Source of the DNA: Parasedimentitalea marina
GTDB taxonomy: Bacteria; Pseudomonadota; Alphaproteobacteria; Rhodobacterales; Rhodobacteraceae
Length of the DNA: 64,000 nucleotides
Direction of reading: 5' to 3'
Assembly (NCBI RefSeq): GCF_004006175.1
Contig: NZ_CP033219.1
Coordinates: 372,001-436,000 of the forward strand
The translations under genes and the position numbers were made by a program. Below, piece after piece: positions 1 to 8,205 of the stretch (its first letter is position 1; each line of letters begins with the position of its first letter). The notes beneath the pieces are model-generated. The model saw only the letters and a program-made list of their open reading frames with translations. It had not been told where the DNA came from and did not search any database.

Positions 1-294
1 GAAAGCGTCTGGCAGGCCTGCGAAAGCTTGCGTGAAGCCACCGATTGGCTGGTGGCGCAGGATGCGATGAATGATCGTTTTGCTGGTGCCGTTCCCTATT
101 TGCGCGCCTTTGCCCGCGTTTTGGGCGGGCATTTCCATCTGACTGCAGCTATGGCTGATCTGGGTGGGCCACGTGAAAAACTGGCACGGTTCTATATCAC
201 CCGCCTGCTGCCCGAACATGCCGGACTGCTTGCCCATGCGCAGGCTGGCGCGGCGGGCGCCTATGCACTGACCTTAGAAGAATTGACAGGCTGA
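1..294 (+). CDS. Acyl-CoA dehydrogenase, C-terminal fragment (5' end outside window)
   Basis: The frame is open from base 1 and ends in TGA, so about 97 C-terminal residues are visible. The helical segment (ESLREATDWL, then FAGAVPYLRAFARVLGGHFH) resembles the C-terminal helical domain of long roseobacter acyl-CoA dehydrogenases of the DmdC type. Such enzymes are FAD-dependent and pass electrons to ETF; an ETF-QO gene lies further on in this window. The catalytic part is outside the window, so the substrate cannot be judged. The stop is 4 bp before the MBL hydrolase start, which implies one operon. Confidence 0.7.
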   Translation, partial: ESVWQACESLREATDWLVAQDAMNDRFAGAVPYLRAFARVLGGHFHLTAAMADLGGPREKLARFYITRLLPEHAGLLAHAQAGAAGAYALTLEELTG

Positions 295-298
295 AAAT

Positions 299-1345
299 AT
301 GACAAGCGTCCCCGAAGTCACCATGCGTCACCCCTGGGAAACCCCTCCAGCACCAGGCGAGGCCATCGAAGTCGCTTCGGGTGTGCTGTGGATGCGCCTG
401 CCACTGCCGATGAAACTGGACCACGTGAATGTCTATGCGCTGGATGACGGCGACAGCTGGACGGTGATCGACACCGGGTTTTCGTCAAAAAAGACCCGTG
501 GGATCTGGCAACAACTGATGGACGGGCCGCTTCAGGGTAAGCCGGTCAAACGGGTGGTGGTGACCCATCACCACCCCGATCACATCGGCAACGCCGGCTG
601 GTTCCAGTCCGAACATGGGGCTGAACTGGTGACCACCCGCACTGCCTGGTTGTTTGCCCGGATGCTGACGCTGGATGTGCAAGAGGTCTGGCCGCAGGAA
701 ACTCTGGATTACTACCGCAGCGCCGGCATGGACCCCGAGGTTTATGAAGCGCGGGTTGCCGACCGGCCTTTCAACTTTTCCGATGTGGTGTATCCGATTC
801 CGCTGGGCTTTACCCGCATCCAGCAGGATGATGTGATCCGCATGGGCGGGCGCGACTGGGATGTGCACATGGGCAACGGCCATGCGCCGGAACACGCAAC
901 ATTCTGGAGCCGCGATGACAATCTGGTGATCACTGGCGATCAGATCCTGTCCTCGATCAGCCCCAATATCGGTGTCTATGCCACCGAACCCATGGCCGAC
1001 CCGCTGGCCGACTGGCTTGAGGCCTGCGAACGACTGGCCCCGCTGGCCCAGCCGGATCACCTGTGTTTGGGCGGCCACAAACTGCCCTTTACCCGTCTGC
1101 CGCTGCGGATGCGGCAGTTGATCGACAACCACCACGGCGCGCTCGACCGGCTGCTGGACTTCCTCGATCAGCCCCGCACAGCGGCTGAATGCTTCGCGCC
1201 CCTGTTCAAGCGCTCGATCGGGTCTGGCGAATACGGGCTTGCCTTGGTCGAGGCGGTGGCCCATGTAAATCACCTGTATTGTGTTGGAAAACTGGATCGC
1301 AGCCGCCGCGACGATGGCGCCTGGCTGTACCAGCGTAAAGGGTAG
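299..1345 (+). CDS. MBL-fold metallo-hydrolase
   Basis: This 348-residue protein has the metallo-beta-lactamase metal motif THHHPDH near residues 89-95. A later His (GNGHAPEH, about 198), an Asp (VITGDQ, about 221) and a C-terminal His (LGGHKLPF, about 258) complete a two-metal hydrolase site. There is no signal peptide, so it is cytoplasmic. Relatives are often thioesterases or glyoxalase II-like hydrolases. Starting 4 bp after an acyl-CoA dehydrogenase, a role on an acyl-thioester or its breakdown product is plausible but inferred. The stop is 4 bp before the next gene. Confidence 0.85.
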   Translation: MTSVPEVTMRHPWETPPAPGEAIEVASGVLWMRLPLPMKLDHVNVYALDDGDSWTVIDTGFSSKKTRGIWQQLMDGPLQGKPVKRVVVTHHHPDHIGNAGWFQSEHGAELVTTRTAWLFARMLTLDVQEVWPQETLDYYRSAGMDPEVYEARVADRPFNFSDVVYPIPLGFTRIQQDDVIRMGGRDWDVHMGNGHAPEHATFWSRDDNLVITGDQILSSISPNIGVYATEPMADPLADWLEACERLAPLAQPDHLCLGGHKLPFTRLPLRMRQLIDNHHGALDRLLDFLDQPRTAAECFAPLFKRSIGSGEYGLALVEAVAHVNHLYCVGKLDRSRRDDGAWLYQRKG

Positions 1346-1349
1346 GGAC

Positions 1350-1802
1350 ATGGGCGATCAAATCAAGACATCCGCAGAGGCAATCGAGGCAGCGGTGTTG
1401 CCCAGCCTGCATGAGGTCCACGCGGACCCTGAGGCGACAGTGGGCCTGAACACCGTGCCCGAGGCGCTGAACAAGCTGGCCGAGAAGAAAAGCGCCGCGC
1501 GCTGGGCCTACGAGCGCCTGATCCTCTATATCCAAAACTTTGAGAAGCAACTGGACGGCGAACACGAGGTCGCAATGGGCTTTGTCGGCGGTGAAACCGG
1601 CGTGCTGCGGATCGAGGGCATGGGCTATTTTGATCCCGATATCATCACCTTCTACGGCAGCGACGGCGCGCAGGGTAGAACTCAGCTGGTGCAGCATGTC
1701 ACCCAATTGAACGTCATGTTGCGGGCCCTGCCGAAGCCGAAGAAAGATCAACCGGCCAATCGGATCGGCTTTAAACTGGCCTCTGATCTCGGCGACAGCT
1801 AA
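1350..1802 (+). CDS. Conserved cytoplasmic protein, DUF6173-like
   Basis: The chosen ATG follows the MBL stop by 4 bp and gives 150 residues; the frame extends upstream inside the MBL gene, but that part is not expected to be translated. The core (WAYERLILYIQNFE, then AMGFVGGETGVLRIEGMGYFDPDIITFYG) matches my memory of a roseobacter family labelled DUF6173. There is no signal peptide, membrane segment or catalytic motif. The function is unknown. Co-transcription with the acyl-CoA dehydrogenase and MBL genes is likely. Confidence 0.7.
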   Translation: MGDQIKTSAEAIEAAVLPSLHEVHADPEATVGLNTVPEALNKLAEKKSAARWAYERLILYIQNFEKQLDGEHEVAMGFVGGETGVLRIEGMGYFDPDIITFYGSDGAQGRTQLVQHVTQLNVMLRALPKPKKDQPANRIGFKLASDLGDS

Positions 1803-1813
1803 CCTGCCTGTTG

Positions 1814-1886
1814 CACCGGGCCGCAGGCCCGGTGCCCGGCCCAACGGGAAGAGCGCCTCCGCCAGGAGGCCGATACCGGGCGGGAG
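1814..1886 (+). repeat. Family A palindromic repeat, half element
   Basis: A 9-bp stem (CACCGGGCC / GGCCCGGTG, 3-nt loop, 1814-1834) is followed by GCCCAACGGGA, a small GC hairpin and GGGCGGGAG (1878-1886). The same order of parts recurs at 5372, 10587, 11879 and 32194. The first hairpin lies 12 bp after the DUF6173-like stop and may terminate that transcript. Confidence 0.65.
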
Positions 1887-1991
1887 CCCTTCGGTCAGGT
1901 CAGGTGACCCGGCGCCACCGCGCTGAAACCCCTCTTGAGGTCTGTCGCGCGTCAGCGTTTTATGGGCGGCATTGGATCAGGAGGTTTTGAG

Positions 1992-3836
1992 TTGAAATTT
2001 GTTTCCGACGTTTTACAGGCCTACGGCGGTGCCACACGGCGCTGGCGGTTGTTTCTGACGGTCTATGTGTCGCTGCGCCTGTTGGCCTTGGCGCTGATTG
2101 CCCCCTTGCTGGGGGTCCTGATCAATCTGGCCGTTTCGTTTTCCAGCCAATCGGCCCTGACCGATCAGGATATTGCGCTGTTCGTGCTGTCACCCATCGG
2201 ATTCCTGCTGTCTCTGGTGGTTCTCAGTATCGTGTTGGTGGCCGAGGTCACCGGCTTTGCGGTGATGGCCGCTTCGCTGCGCTATGAGCAAAGCAACCGC
2301 TGGCTGACTGCCCGGGTCTCCCTGCTGGCTGTGGTCAAGAAGCTCTATGTCCTAGCAATATTCATCGCTTTGTTATTGCTGCGTATTCTGCTTTTGGCTG
2401 CCCCCTTCATCGCCGTGGCAGGTCTGGTGGCCTGGGGGCTGCTGACCGACTATGACATCAATTACTACCTGACCTATCATCCGCCGGCCTTCAAACTGGC
2501 CGCCGCCCTGATCGGTGTGATCGGGTTGGCGCTGGCGCTGGTTTTACTGCAGCGGCTCTTGGCCTGGGCGCTGGCTCTGCATTTGGTTCTGTTCGAGGAT
2601 CAGTCACCGCGCAGCAGCTTTGCCGCCAGTGCCGCCCGGATGCGCGGGCATCATTTCAAGCTACAGATCGAATTGGTGATCTGGTTGCTGACCCGAACCC
2701 TGTTGGCGGCAGCACTGGCCACATTGGCGGGCGGCATTATCGCCTGGATGCCTTTGGGTGAAGGGGCCAGCCTTATTCAGGTGCTGCTGCTGTCGCTTGT
2801 GGTGCTGCTGCTCTGGGTGATCGGCGACGCGGCGCTGTCAGCCATCGCTCTGGGCGCCCTGGCGCTGATCCTGGACCGCCATTTCGGCGGCAAACAGCCG
2901 TCCTTGCCCGGCTATCTGCAAGTGCCGTCCGGGCTCCGTCCCGGTCTGCTGGGCTTTTCAGGTGTCGCCGTTGTTTTGGTCGGCCTGTCTTTCTGGTTGG
3001 GGCAGTCGCTGCTTGACGCAGTAAAGGCCGAGGATCATGTCGAAATCATCGCCCATCGCGGCGCCGCTGGCAGCAAACCGGAAAACACCAGTGCCGCAAT
3101 CGAAGAGGCGCTGGTGCAGGGCGCGGACTGGGTTGAAATCGACGTGCAAGAGACCTCGGATGGTCGCATCGTGGTGATGCATGACGCGGATCTGATGAAG
3201 CTGGCCAGGGTCAATATGCAGATCCACGCCAGTACCCTGTCGCAGTTGCAACAGGTCGATATCGGCAGCTGGTTTGACCCGGTCTACGGCGATCAGCGCA
3301 TCCCGCTGCTGAGCGAGGTTCTGCAGCAGGTCAAGGGCCGCGCCAAGCTGCTGATCGAGTTCAAGCATTATGGGTTTGATGTCGACCTAGAGGGCCGCAC
3401 AGTGCAGCTGGTCGAGGCCGCGGATATGGCCGATCAAATCGCCTTTATGTCGCTGAAATATACGTCGGTGCAAAAGGCGAAATCCCTGCGCCCGGACTGG
3501 CAGGCGGGCATTCTGGCGGCCACCAAACTGGGCGATCTGGCCGGGTTGGATGGGGATTTTGCGGCGGTGCGCGCCGAAACGGCCAGTCCTGGGTTGATCG
3601 GCTCGGTCCATGCCGCGGGCAAGGATCTCTATGTCTGGACGGTCAACGATCCACTGCAAATGTCAAAAATGATCTCCATGGGGGTTGATGGGCTGATCAC
3701 TGACGAACCAGCTCTTGCACGCGAAGTGCTGCGGGTGCGGGCACAGTTGAACACGGCCGAGCGCATGGTGTTGTGGCTGATCGAAGAACTGGGTCTGGAT
3801 CTTAATCCCAAGGAGTACCGAGATGTCAGCCCCTAA
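1992..3836 (+). CDS. Membrane-anchored glycerophosphodiester phosphodiesterase
   Basis: The N-terminal half has about six to eight hydrophobic segments, like the GDPD membrane domain. The C-terminal half, roughly residues 350-600, is a GDPD catalytic domain. Its signature is HRGAAGSKPENT followed by EIDVQ.TSDG..VVMHD, which supply the catalytic His pair and the metal-binding Glu/Asp. It should hydrolyse glycerophosphodiesters to sn-glycerol-3-phosphate and an alcohol. I chose TTG at 1992 because AGGAGG (1979-1984) stands 7 bp before it; starts at TTG 1935 or ATG 1962 lack such a site. The end overlaps the phospholipase A2-like gene by 14 bp. Confidence 0.85.
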   Translation: MKFVSDVLQAYGGATRRWRLFLTVYVSLRLLALALIAPLLGVLINLAVSFSSQSALTDQDIALFVLSPIGFLLSLVVLSIVLVAEVTGFAVMAASLRYEQSNRWLTARVSLLAVVKKLYVLAIFIALLLLRILLLAAPFIAVAGLVAWGLLTDYDINYYLTYHPPAFKLAAALIGVIGLALALVLLQRLLAWALALHLVLFEDQSPRSSFAASAARMRGHHFKLQIELVIWLLTRTLLAAALATLAGGIIAWMPLGEGASLIQVLLLSLVVLLLWVIGDAALSAIALGALALILDRHFGGKQPSLPGYLQVPSGLRPGLLGFSGVAVVLVGLSFWLGQSLLDAVKAEDHVEIIAHRGAAGSKPENTSAAIEEALVQGADWVEIDVQETSDGRIVVMHDADLMKLARVNMQIHASTLSQLQQVDIGSWFDPVYGDQRIPLLSEVLQQVKGRAKLLIEFKHYGFDVDLEGRTVQLVEAADMADQIAFMSLKYTSVQKAKSLRPDWQAGILAATKLGDLAGLDGDFAAVRAETASPGLIGSVHAAGKDLYVWTVNDPLQMSKMISMGVDGLITDEPALAREVLRVRAQLNTAERMVLWLIEELGLDLNPKEYRDVSP

Positions 3837-4425
3837 GGCCAATTCAAATTCCTGCTTTGGGCGCCTTATCTGGGCCGGATTGGTGCTACTGGGTCAGTGG
3901 TCTGGCCCTGCCATGGCACAGAACTGGTTTCAGGACTGGGACCAGTTGGGGCGCGGGCTGGAACTGAAGGCGCATCAGGCATTGATCGCAAAGGTGGCAA
4001 AGGCCAACGGACCTGCGCCCTTTACCACGGATGGCTGCAGTGGTGGGTTGTCCGCCACCTGGCAGGGTGTGGCTGCCTACTGGCCGCAGTTTGCCCGCGA
4101 CCATCAGCAACAGCCTCCGTTTGAAACCTGCTGCGTGACACATGACCGTGCCTACCATGATGCCGGATCCGCGCTGACGGCCAAAGACAGCTATGCCGCG
4201 CGATTGAGGGCTGATCGCGCGCTACAGACCTGTGTCGCGGACACTGGCAAGACCCGGCGGGCCGAATTGGCGGTGCTATACGGTGTCAGCGAGCCACAGG
4301 TGAGCGAAGCCTATGAGCTGCTGGCGGATAGCATGTATTACTCGGTGCGATTCGGTGGCGGGCCCTGCAGTGGGCTCAGCTGGCGCTGGGGGTATGGCTA
4401 TGATCAGTGTTGGAGCGGCAACTAA
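3823..4425 (+). CDS. Secreted phospholipase A2-like protein
   Basis: This 200-residue protein has an N-terminal signal peptide ending near AMAQ (about residue 33). TDGCSGG resembles a Ca-binding loop, and CCVTHDRAYHDAG (about residues 104-116) matches the PLA2 His-Asp catalytic signature CCxxHDxxY. There are many cysteines, as expected for an exported disulfide-bonded enzyme. The start overlaps the GDPD gene end, with AAGGAG about 8 bp upstream, which suggests translational coupling. Inferred role: remove acyl chains from phospholipids outside the cytoplasm, with GDPD acting on the glycerophosphodiester left over. Activity is not proven. Confidence 0.7.
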   Translation: MSAPKANSNSCFGRLIWAGLVLLGQWSGPAMAQNWFQDWDQLGRGLELKAHQALIAKVAKANGPAPFTTDGCSGGLSATWQGVAAYWPQFARDHQQQPPFETCCVTHDRAYHDAGSALTAKDSYAARLRADRALQTCVADTGKTRRAELAVLYGVSEPQVSEAYELLADSMYYSVRFGGGPCSGLSWRWGYGYDQCWSGN

Positions 4426-4519
4426 CGTCTTTTCTGCGCCGCTGCGCCGTAATGACGTGGTGACAGGCTTTTTCATTTGCGATATTCAAAGCGAAATCTA
4501 CACGAATAGGATACACCCC

Positions 4520-4654
4520 ATGGCAGATCATCAGCACGGTTCGATGGACACGACGGTCCAGGAAAATACATACAATGGGTTCATAACCTTCGTGACCCGT
4601 AGTTGCATCGCATCGGTTGCCATTGCGGTGTTCCTGGCCATCTTCGCAACCTGA
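4520..4654 (+). CDS. aa3-type cytochrome c oxidase subunit IV
   Basis: This 44-residue protein begins MADHQHGSMDTT and has one transmembrane helix (SCIASVAIAVFLAIFA). That is the pattern of the small fourth subunit of alphaproteobacterial aa3 oxidases: an acidic and His-rich head, a YNGFITFVTR stretch, then one helix. It sits in the inner membrane beside subunits I-III, whose genes are not in this window. The frame continues upstream into the PLA2-like gene, but the head sequence identifies ATG 4520 as the start. Confidence 0.8.
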   Translation: MADHQHGSMDTTVQENTYNGFITFVTRSCIASVAIAVFLAIFAT

Positions 4655-4667
4655 TCCGAGGTCTCCC

Positions 4668-5288
4668 ATGCGTATTTTTACAAGCCTGGGAGCATCGCTT
4701 CTAGCGGTGACGGTATTGGCGGGCTGCGCGGACCAGCCACAACCAAATGCGACGGATGAAACCTTGGCAGCGGTAGCGTACCGCGAGCCAGGACCCAGCA
4801 CCCTGACTCTTTATACGATGGTCAACAACCGCAGCGGGCAGGGGGGTCACACCTCGCTGATGATTAACGCATCCGAGCGGGTGATCTTTGATCCTGCGGG
4901 GTCATTTTATGCCGATGTGGTCCCCGAGCGTGATGACGTGTTGTATGGCATTACACCCGGAGTCGAAAAGGCCTATCGCGGCGGCCATGCCCGCAGCACG
5001 TTTCATGTGGTCATTCAAACCCTTGAAGTGACCCCGGAGCAGGCCCAGACCGCCTATCAACTGGCAATAACAAATGGTCCGGTTCCTGGTGTCTTCTGTG
5101 CCAAATCCACTGCAGCTTTGCTTGCTGGGATACCCGGGTTCGAGAATATCGACCAGACGTTCTATCCTGTGAAACTGTCCGAAAGTTTTGGCGCCCTGCC
5201 AGGTGTTGTGACCGATAAATATTACGAGAATGACAGTGAGGACCTGCAAGAAGGCCTCGCCAGAGGTAACGCCGCACTCAACGGCTGA
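4668..5288 (+). CDS. Lipoprotein, possible permuted papain-like fold
   Basis: From ATG 4668 the protein has 206 residues and a clear lipobox (LAVTVLAGC, Cys20), so it should be a membrane-anchored lipoprotein. The body carries GGHTSLMI (His61) and GVFCAKSTAALL (Cys144). A His-first, Cys-later order with these contexts resembles circularly permuted NlpC/P60-like hydrolases, but this is only a motif-based guess. It lies 13 bp after the oxidase subunit IV gene and is followed by a large palindromic repeat. The exact function is unknown. Confidence 0.65.
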   Translation: MRIFTSLGASLLAVTVLAGCADQPQPNATDETLAAVAYREPGPSTLTLYTMVNNRSGQGGHTSLMINASERVIFDPAGSFYADVVPERDDVLYGITPGVEKAYRGGHARSTFHVVIQTLEVTPEQAQTAYQLAITNGPVPGVFCAKSTAALLAGIPGFENIDQTFYPVKLSESFGALPGVVTDKYYENDSEDLQEGLARGNAALNG

Positions 5289-5371
5289 CACGGCGCCTAT
5301 TTCGATGGATGCTTATTCGGAGCAAACAACTGTCCGGTGAATGCACGTTTTCAGAACGGTCAGAGCCCAAA

Positions 5372-5503
5372 TTCTCCCGCCCCTGCGCGCTGCATTGGCC
5401 TGCGGCCAATACCGCTTGCAGCGTTGGGCGTGGCGCGACGCCATGCGTCGCGCCACGCCCAACGGGAGGACGGCATCTTGGATGCCAACGACGGGCGGGA
5501 GAA
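5372..5503. repeat. Family A palindromic repeat, complete symmetric element
   Basis: The outer arms TTCTCCCGCCC (5372-5382) and GGGCGGGAGAA (5493-5503) are exact reverse complements. Between them lies a perfect 19-bp stem (5422-5440 / 5446-5464, loop CCATG) ending in GCCCAACG, with a smaller hairpin on each side (ATTGGCC..GGCCAAT and GGCATC..GATGCC). The whole is a symmetric two-half element; the other family A copies are half versions. It contains no credible gene. Confidence 0.75.
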
Positions 5504-5532
5504 CTCCATTTTCAGGAGCGGAACGTTTCGAG

Positions 5533-5865
5533 TTATCCGATCAGGGCTAAAAGCCCGTAAAGCGTCAAGGCGCCAGTGGCCATGGCAGCCAAAATGTTCT
5601 TACTGAGAAAACCCACTGCCAGTGCGACCAAAGCTGCCAATAAATGTGGGAGGCTGGGCATTGCGTTGGTTGCAGATGGCCAAACCACCAGTGGCGTCAC
5701 CAGAGCAGGCAGAATTGCCACAGCCGTGTACCGCAGGTGCCGCATCAACCAAGCTGGCATGATGCGGTCTCCCATCAGAGCCAAAAAGGCGAACCTTAGG
5801 CCGAAACTCCCTGCCGCGAGGCCAAGGATCACAGTCCACAGGGTCATGCTGTCGAAGTGACTCAT
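5533..5865 (-). CDS. azlD: AzlD family branched-chain amino acid transport protein
   Basis: This small hydrophobic protein (110 residues) has about four membrane segments and the family pattern RFAFLALMGDRIMPAWLMRHLRYTAVAILPAL. AzlD proteins form an exporter with AzlC; the substrates reported for the family are branched-chain amino acids and their analogues. It overlaps azlC by 4 bp (ATGA), so the two are translated together. The stop is followed by a family A repeat about 30 bp away. Confidence 0.85.
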   Translation of the reverse strand: MSHFDSMTLWTVILGLAAGSFGLRFAFLALMGDRIMPAWLMRHLRYTAVAILPALVTPLVVWPSATNAMPSLPHLLAALVALAVGFLSKNILAAMATGALTLYGLLALIG

Positions 5866-6590
5866 CTGACCGCCTCTTTCTGCGTCTTGTATCGCTCAAG
5901 CCAAAGTTCTGTCTGGGCCCCGACGATCATGCCGGACAACCCGGCAACAATCAGGCCAAAGTTGTAAGGCAGGCCAGCCGCCAGCAGGGCTGTGACAACT
6001 GCGGTGAAGCATGCAGCCAAATGAGCCGGCGTGCGCAACATCGGCCCGATCATTGCCAGAAAAGCCAGCGGCAGCACAAAATCCAGCCCCCAGCTGTCAG
6101 GGACCTGAGCACCGAGCTGGGCGCCCAGGATGGTGGCCCCCATCCACAATGGCGTCACGATGCCGCTGGCACCAAAGAAATAAGCCATCCGCTGTGATGT
6201 GGTTAAATCGGGTTCGGCCTCAAATTTGGCAATAGACAGAGCATAAGACTGATCCACCAGAAAATACGATGCAAAGGCGCGTTGCCACAGGGGGGCGGCC
6301 CCCAGATAGGGGGTCAGCGAGGCGGAATACATTGCCATGCGCAGGTTGACCGCCAGTGCCGAGATCAAAACTATAATGGTTGGTGCCTGCTCCTGCATCA
6401 ATTGCAGCGCAGTAAACTGGGCCGCCCCGGCAAAGACGGCCAGCGAGAAGGCAAAGGCCTCAAGGACATTTAGTCCGGCTTCGGCGGCCAGAACGCCAAA
6501 CAGCAGTCCAAAAGGTCCAGCAACCAAAATGAACGGTGCGCTGTCTCGAAAACCCCTCCAAAAGGCGGATTTGGTGGTGGTGAATGGCAT
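5862..6590 (-). CDS. azlC: AzlC family ABC-independent permease
   Basis: A 242-residue inner-membrane protein with several hydrophobic helices. The N-terminal FWRGFRDSAPFILVAGPFGLLFGVLA and the following AGAAQFTALQLM are typical of AzlC. It partners with azlD, with which it overlaps by 4 bp, to export branched-chain amino acids. It is divergent from fdhD with only about 30 bp between the annotated starts, so either the promoters overlap or fdhD starts further in. Confidence 0.88.
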   Translation of the reverse strand: MPFTTTKSAFWRGFRDSAPFILVAGPFGLLFGVLAAEAGLNVLEAFAFSLAVFAGAAQFTALQLMQEQAPTIIVLISALAVNLRMAMYSASLTPYLGAAPLWQRAFASYFLVDQSYALSIAKFEAEPDLTTSQRMAYFFGASGIVTPLWMGATILGAQLGAQVPDSWGLDFVLPLAFLAMIGPMLRTPAHLAACFTAVVTALLAAGLPYNFGLIVAGLSGMIVGAQTELWLERYKTQKEAVR

Positions 6591-6620
6591 GGCTTGATCC
6601 TAGTCTGACGCCGTAGACCT

Positions 6621-7526
6621 ATGGCTGATCCGGGAGAGTTGCAATTGCCCAAACCTATCGACATGGCAGAGTATCTGATCGCGCCCAATCCGGGCAGCAC
6701 CCGGCTGACCCGCGCGGTCAGCGGTGTGGATCATAACGGCGCGGTCAGCCAGATCTCGGTGGTCGAGGAACGGCCGCTGACGATCTATCTGAATGGTCAG
6801 GAAATCGTGACGGCGATGACCATTGGCGACTATCCAGAATATCTGGCGCTGGGGTTCCTGCGCAATCAGCGCATGCTGCGTGACGATGATGTGATCACTG
6901 GTGTTGACTACGACGAGGATCTGGACGTCGTGGTGGTGCGCACTGAAATTCAGACCAGCTACGAGGACAAGCTGAAGAAAAAGACCCGCACGTCGGGCTG
7001 TGCAGTGGGCACGGTGTTTGGCGACATGATGGAGGGGCTGGAGGACGTGCGCCTGCCCGCCACGCGCGTGAAAACCTCGTGGCTCTACGCGCTGGCCAAC
7101 AAGATCAACCGCACGCCGTCCCTGTATCTTGAGGCCGGCGCCATCCACGGCTCGGTGCTGTGTCACCAGGACCGGCCGCTGGTCTATATGGAGGACGTGG
7201 GTCGTCATAACGCGGTGGACAAGATCGCTGGCTGGATGGTGTCAGAACGCGCCCCGGCTGCAGATAAGATCATGTATACCACGGGGCGTCTGACGTCTGA
7301 GATGGTGATCAAGACGGCGATGATGGGCATCCCGGTACTCGCCTCGCGCTCGGGTTTTACCGCCTGGGGCGTTGAGATCGCCCGCGAGGTGGGCCTGACC
7401 CTGATCGGCCGCATGCGGGGGCAGCGGTTTGTCTGTCTGGCAGGCGATGAGCGGCTAGAGCGGGACGTGGACCCGGCGACTGTGGTGGCGGAAGATGGCA
7501 AGCATCGGCGGAAGAGCGCGGGATGA
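6621..7526 (+). CDS. fdhD: Formate dehydrogenase accessory sulfurtransferase FdhD
   Basis: FdhD moves sulfur from a cysteine desulfurase to the molybdenum cofactor of formate dehydrogenase. The family motifs YMEDVGRHNAVDKI.GW and TTGRLTSEMVIKTA..GIPVLASRSGFT are present. The usual CxxC region reads TSGCAVGTVFGD, so only one of the two cysteines is kept. The total of 301 residues is slightly long; a second ATG at 6663 is a possible start and would leave more room for promoters toward azlC. It heads a cluster of molybdenum cofactor genes. Confidence 0.88.
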   Translation: MADPGELQLPKPIDMAEYLIAPNPGSTRLTRAVSGVDHNGAVSQISVVEERPLTIYLNGQEIVTAMTIGDYPEYLALGFLRNQRMLRDDDVITGVDYDEDLDVVVVRTEIQTSYEDKLKKKTRTSGCAVGTVFGDMMEGLEDVRLPATRVKTSWLYALANKINRTPSLYLEAGAIHGSVLCHQDRPLVYMEDVGRHNAVDKIAGWMVSERAPAADKIMYTTGRLTSEMVIKTAMMGIPVLASRSGFTAWGVEIAREVGLTLIGRMRGQRFVCLAGDERLERDVDPATVVAEDGKHRRKSAG

Positions 7527-7632
7527 GGTGTTTAGGGCAGCGCCTGACCCTGGGTGGGTTCAAAGCGCCCTCCAGTGGGAAGAGTCGGGCGCTGACCGGC
7601 GGTACCGCCGGGTGAAAAGGGTATATGTTGAA

Positions 7633-8205
7633 ATGTCATTGGAAAAACCCAAGATGAGCGATTTGAATTATGAATTTGAGTATCAGCCAACCGCAGCTGA
7701 ATGGAGATCAGCAAATGGAGCTGTAAATAAAGTTATTTACCGAGGACCGTGGGTTGTATTACGCTTCCTAATGTCGCTGCTTTTTGGTTGTACTTGTCTC
7801 GTAGCGGGATTTTTGTTGCTGAATATAACACTTCGCTTGTTTTCTATGAGCCTCGAGGATCTCGGCATTTTTGGAGCCATTTTCTCACCGTTTGTCGGAA
7901 TGGCTATCTTGGGGCTTTATTGGGTCCACCTAGCTCGCATTTTTCGTTTTATGGAAAAAGCTCCATCGGGTGGATCACGTACGGTTACAGTAGGAGTGGG
8001 TGGTGTTAAGTGCAGTGGATCATTTGTAGATCTTCAGTTCAGCTGGAAGGCTACTGATGCTGTCGTACTTGGTAAGCGAGCGATTACGATTTCAGCCGGC
8101 AATTTGTACGTTCCGATTCCACTAAGGTGTTTCGATACGGCAGAAAAGGCACGCACGGCTTCAAAAAAAATGCAGCGCTGGCGGATGGAGGCCATTTCAA
8201 ATTGA
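7633..8205 (+). CDS. YcxB-like membrane protein
   Basis: From ATG 7633 the protein has 190 residues: a polar start, two hydrophobic helices (VLRFLMSLLFGCTCLVAGFL and about 20 residues around GAIFSPFVGMAILGLYWV), and a C-terminal beta-rich part ending in ISAGNLYVPIPLRCFDT. That layout, with a late P(I/L)P.R.F motif, fits YcxB-like proteins; function unknown. The DNA is visibly more AT-rich than its neighbours, suggesting recent acquisition. Its stop overlaps the proposed mobA TTG start (TTGA). A downstream ATG at 7654 is an alternative start. Confidence 0.65.
   Translation: MSLEKPKMSDLNYEFEYQPTAAEWRSANGAVNKVIYRGPWVVLRFLMSLLFGCTCLVAGFLLLNITLRLFSMSLEDLGIFGAIFSPFVGMAILGLYWVHLARIFRFMEKAPSGGSRTVTVGVGGVKCSGSFVDLQFSWKATDAVVLGKRAITISAGNLYVPIPLRCFDTAEKARTASKKMQRWRMEAISN

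Noticed and set aside
485..1351. Long minus-strand open frame opposite the MBL hydrolase
   Set aside because: It is the antisense shadow of a GC-rich gene with clear metal motifs; it has no ribosome site or recognisable domain.
5341..5606. Three overlapping plus-strand frames in the 5372 repeat
   Set aside because: They read through perfect inverted repeats and lack ribosome sites; they are by-products of the palindrome.
929..6901. GTGATCAC matches inside the MBL and fdhD genes
   Set aside because: They lack the outer T and A of TGTGATCACA and lie in coding sequence; chance matches.
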